Below, piece by piece: positions 61,674-64,000 of a DNA stretch of 64,000 nt (position 1 is its first letter; every line of letters starts with the position of its first letter). This stretch comes from Candidatus Melainabacteria bacterium (lineage in GTDB: Bacteria > Cyanobacteriota > Vampirovibrionia > LMEP-6097), in contig DUDT01000004.1 of NCBI GenBank assembly GCA_005110385.1, forward strand, positions 62,001 to 126,000, read 5' to 3'. The notes beneath the pieces are model-generated. The model saw only the letters and a program-made list of their open reading frames with translations. It searched no databases and was not told the DNA's origin. The translations under genes were made by a program, and so were the position numbers.

Positions 61674-63683
61674 TTATCTATCTAGGTTATCTCTGCTGCT
61701 AGGTTCTACCGGCTCGTTTTGATCATTAACAGCTGTTTCTGCATGAGGGGTAGCAGTTTCTGTGCTAGTTTCAGCTGCTTCTGCTGTAGCTTTCTGAGTA
61801 GTGTTTGCTGGGTTGTGATTTATCTGAGTCTCTTGGGTAGTAGTTGTGGCTGAATTAGATTCTGATTTCCAGCTCTCTGGTAATGGTGGAAAATCTTCAT
61901 AGGTCTTATTTCTCTCATGATATTCTTTACGGTCTATAAATGAAAACTGTCCAGTGAGAGCTATTCCGCCTACTTGTTTATCATGTTCTTCTTCCCCAGA
62001 GGCATTAGTTCTATTTTGTAAATATTCTTTTGCGGCTAGTTGTTTATTTGTGTGAGTAGTAGAAGGATCAGATTGTTCAAATCCTGCTAGTACGTTATTG
62101 TCATAGGAAAAAGCTTTATCTATTAATTCTGGTAGCAGATTAAGCTGCTGGTTGATCTGAACTCTATTGTTTATATAGTTTTGTACAGTCTCTGCATTAA
62201 GATTCTTTCTTAAATTTGGACTGTTTTGTGATTGAATTTGTGATCTATTCTGATTTATTTGTTCGTTAAAATATTGAGAGATGGGTGAGCTTATTAGCTT
62301 GGTTTCATCGAGACTAAATGTGCTTAAGACTTCCCTTGCACTATTTTTAAATGATCTATTCTCTGGGGAGAAAATATTTTTCAGTAATTCTTTTGTAGAT
62401 TCCTCTATAGATTTTCTTGCAGAACTAGTTTCTTGAGACCTTTCTGTATTCATTATTCTAAAATCAGTATTGGAAAAACTAGCACCTTGATTTAGAATAC
62501 TACTGGTACTAAGGCTTTGATTCATAGCTGTTGGATTTAAGACCACTTTACTGGCGGACTGTACTTGTTTTAAAGCTTCTTTAATCTTAATGCTGATTTG
62601 ATTTAGGTTTCTCTCGAAGTTATTTTTAAGTGCAGTTAGAGGGTTTGGATTCTCTAACGTATTCAGTATCGATAAAATAGACTGAGCTTGGATAACGTCT
62701 TTAGCGTGCATTTCCTTCTGGTGTATATCACCATTACTTATTTTCTTAGAGCTTGCTGTTAATTCTACACCTCTTAGGAAATCAAGCAGAGGTAATTTAT
62801 GTACTGTAAAATCATTACTAAGTTTCTCTCTATGAGCGAAAGTTAGTTCTAGCTGTGTCGGGTCAAATGTTCGACCATTATTTTTATCAGTAATAATGTA
62901 AATGGAATTGCTAGATGCTATTAGTTGATTATGTGTTTGGTGATTATCTCCTAGCTCATTGAGTTTGACAAGAAACGTTTGCAGACCTTGGAGTCTTTCT
63001 TGTTTAGTGTTTGTAATACTTTTATTAGTTTGAGTTCTATGGGAATCCTGGAATTCTTCTAGGACTCTCGTGGTGTCTTCTGTTGTTAACTCTCGTCCTC
63101 CACCATGTTTACAACCTTCGCCGCAAATATGTACCCCTAAAGCATTTAATCTTGCTTCTCCATTGTGCAGTTTATTTCCCGCCTTACTCAAACTCTCCAA
63201 AGACTGACGCAGCTTAGCTTTCTCTACTCCTGTCTGCGTATCCTCTAATTTTCGCTTAGCTCCCTCTAAGTAACTAAGCTTAGTATTCATAGTTCTTAAT
63301 AAGCTATCCCCAAGCTTACTTTCATCTGCATTAAGTTCTATACTTTCATAATTTTCTTTAATAAAAGCTTTATCTAAAGCTGCTTCTAAATTCCTCTTAG
63401 CTAGAGCATTTGGCTTTATAATGTACAGTTTCGGCTTTTTAAGTTCGGGGTCTAGCTCGAAATACAGGTCTCTGCCGCTAAACTTCTCTTTTAGCTTAGC
63501 TTTCAGCTCTGAAAAATCACCTTCGGGTAAAGCTACTATAAATAAAGGCTTTAAGCCTTCTTGAATTATCGCTTTTTCATTTTTAATATTCACTGCGGCT
63601 TCAGTTTCTGAGTTTTTTTCAGGGGCTTTCTGACCGAGAAAAGAATTTAGAACAGGAATATTTCTTAATAGACCTAAAACCAT
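61674..63683 (-). CDS. Large hypothetical protein with Cys/His motif
   Basis: 669 aa, not recognised. The N-terminal ~130 residues are globular and Lys/Glu-rich (LKAKLKEKFSGRDLYFELD). Near residue 185 is a compact CxxxCxHGGG motif (HICGEGCKHGGG) that could bind a metal. The middle is helical, and the last ~110 residues are Thr/Glu/Ala-rich and disordered (ATTTTQETQINHNPANTTQK). No signal peptide. Its start codon directly abuts the stop of the upstream gene, which also has Cys/His motifs, so they are co-transcribed. The Fur-family gene follows on the same strand. Confidence 0.55.
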   Translation of the reverse strand: MVLGLLRNIPVLNSFLGQKAPEKNSETEAAVNIKNEKAIIQEGLKPLFIVALPEGDFSELKAKLKEKFSGRDLYFELDPELKKPKLYIIKPNALAKRNLEAALDKAFIKENYESIELNADESKLGDSLLRTMNTKLSYLEGAKRKLEDTQTGVEKAKLRQSLESLSKAGNKLHNGEARLNALGVHICGEGCKHGGGRELTTEDTTRVLEEFQDSHRTQTNKSITNTKQERLQGLQTFLVKLNELGDNHQTHNQLIASSNSIYIITDKNNGRTFDPTQLELTFAHREKLSNDFTVHKLPLLDFLRGVELTASSKKISNGDIHQKEMHAKDVIQAQSILSILNTLENPNPLTALKNNFERNLNQISIKIKEALKQVQSASKVVLNPTAMNQSLSTSSILNQGASFSNTDFRIMNTERSQETSSARKSIEESTKELLKNIFSPENRSFKNSAREVLSTFSLDETKLISSPISQYFNEQINQNRSQIQSQNSPNLRKNLNAETVQNYINNRVQINQQLNLLPELIDKAFSYDNNVLAGFEQSDPSTTHTNKQLAAKEYLQNRTNASGEEEHDKQVGGIALTGQFSFIDRKEYHERNKTYEDFPPLPESWKSESNSATTTTQETQINHNPANTTQKATAEAAETSTETATPHAETAVNDQNEPVEPSSRDNLDR

Positions 63684-64000
63684 CTAATGAACTCCTCCGT
63701 GATGAACTAGTGAATGTAAATGATCTTGATCGCTAGCGTTATTCGCTCCAGCTACGCTAACCCCTTCGGAAATTTCAGCGAGGTGAAGATCTACTCCATG
63801 AGCCTCGCCGCAGACTGGACATTCTAAAAGCTCGGCTGTAAGAGCGCTATGATCTAAAGCAGAATTAGAATTATGATTAGCTTTATTTTTAAATAAGTTA
63901 AATAGCTCGGGAATAACAGTGAAGGCCCCAGCCATAGCTAAGTTTTGGCTAACGAATGCTAGGATTTTATTTGGAATCTTTTGAGCGATACTCCGCCCTA
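63684..64000 (-). CDS. Hypothetical protein with CPVCGEAHG and His-rich tail (5' partial)
   Basis: The track starts at 63935, but the frame is open to the window edge and reads sensibly upstream (RSIAQKIPNKILAFVSQNLAMAGAF), so the gene probably begins off the right edge. The C-terminal part has a zinc-knuckle-like ECPVCGEAHGVDLHL and a His-rich end (DQDHLHSLVHHGGVH). I do not recognise the family. It lies directly before the 669-aa gene, two genes from the Fur/Zur-type regulator. Metal handling is inferred from residues and neighbours. Confidence 0.5.
   Translation of the reverse strand, partial: GRSIAQKIPNKILAFVSQNLAMAGAFTVIPELFNLFKNKANHNSNSALDHSALTAELLECPVCGEAHGVDLHLAEISEGVSVAGANNASDQDHLHSLVHHGGVH

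Overview
The window is AT-rich, gene-dense DNA from a diderm bacterium. An MsbA-like lipid exporter, a TolC/HlyD/ABC export set and a lipoprotein nuclease indicate two membranes. A fliJ-fliK-flgD cluster indicates flagella. sucCD, ilvB, aroKB, carA and an acyl-CoA dehydrogenase indicate a heterotroph with some amino-acid biosynthesis. I would place it tentatively in a poorly sampled lineage such as the non-photosynthetic Cyanobacteriota (Vampirovibrionia/Melainabacteria). That placement rests on general gene content only and is weak. The first and last genes run off the window edges.

Layout. 0-12 kb: an ATP-grasp-like giant protein cut by the left edge, an unknown protein, a PRTase-like plus PHP phosphatase pair, a polytopic membrane protein, cdsA, an msbA-like exporter, yhhQ, a secreted nuclease and cutA. 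12-21.6 kb: a left-pointing overlapping run ilvB-uvrA-ppx, an unknown Ala/Gly-rich protein, gatB and an acyl-CoA dehydrogenase. 21.7-25 kb: sucC-sucD-yidC. 25-27.8 kb: fliJ-fliK-flgD plus one small unknown gene.

28.0-40.0 kb: tRNA-Asn(GTT) is followed by an integrated element of about 11.9 kb, bounded by a 47-bp direct repeat of the tRNA 3' end. It carries a tyrosine recombinase split over two overlapping genes, a PrimPol/SF3-helicase replication protein, a nuclease-methylase fusion R-M enzyme with its specificity subunit, an AbiE toxin-antitoxin pair and a second, HTH-fused recombinase. No virion or conjugation genes are present, so it looks like a satellite-like, defence-carrying island. 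Beyond it are three more pieces of the tRNA: a 17-nt antisense copy in a hairpin, a 32-nt 3' fragment, and a ~21-nt remnant fused into a truncated dinD. A class III-like fic gene and a DUF1016 relic follow. This is a tRNA site used repeatedly.

42-57 kb: a small acidic protein, an SDR-DUF2867 protein, a P2-type cation ATPase, recQ, carA with an aroK-aroB fusion gene, a phosphohexomutase, and a GST-like/ABC/HlyD operon. 57.5-59.8 kb: a tolC-like gene whose 3' end is duplicated around a 0.7-kb ORF6N cassette. The two copies differ only at synonymous sites. 59.8-64 kb: a metal-homeostasis neighbourhood with a Fur/Zur-type palindrome, a COG0523 GTPase, a Fur/Zur repressor, and two unknown proteins with Cys/His motifs.

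The most unusual signals are the tRNA-Asn island with its tandem att remnants, the tolC 3'-end duplication around ORF6N, and a family of intergenic hairpins with 16-nt arms of unrelated sequence but a shared core. Most convergent gene junctions also carry a hairpin whose arm overlaps a coding end.
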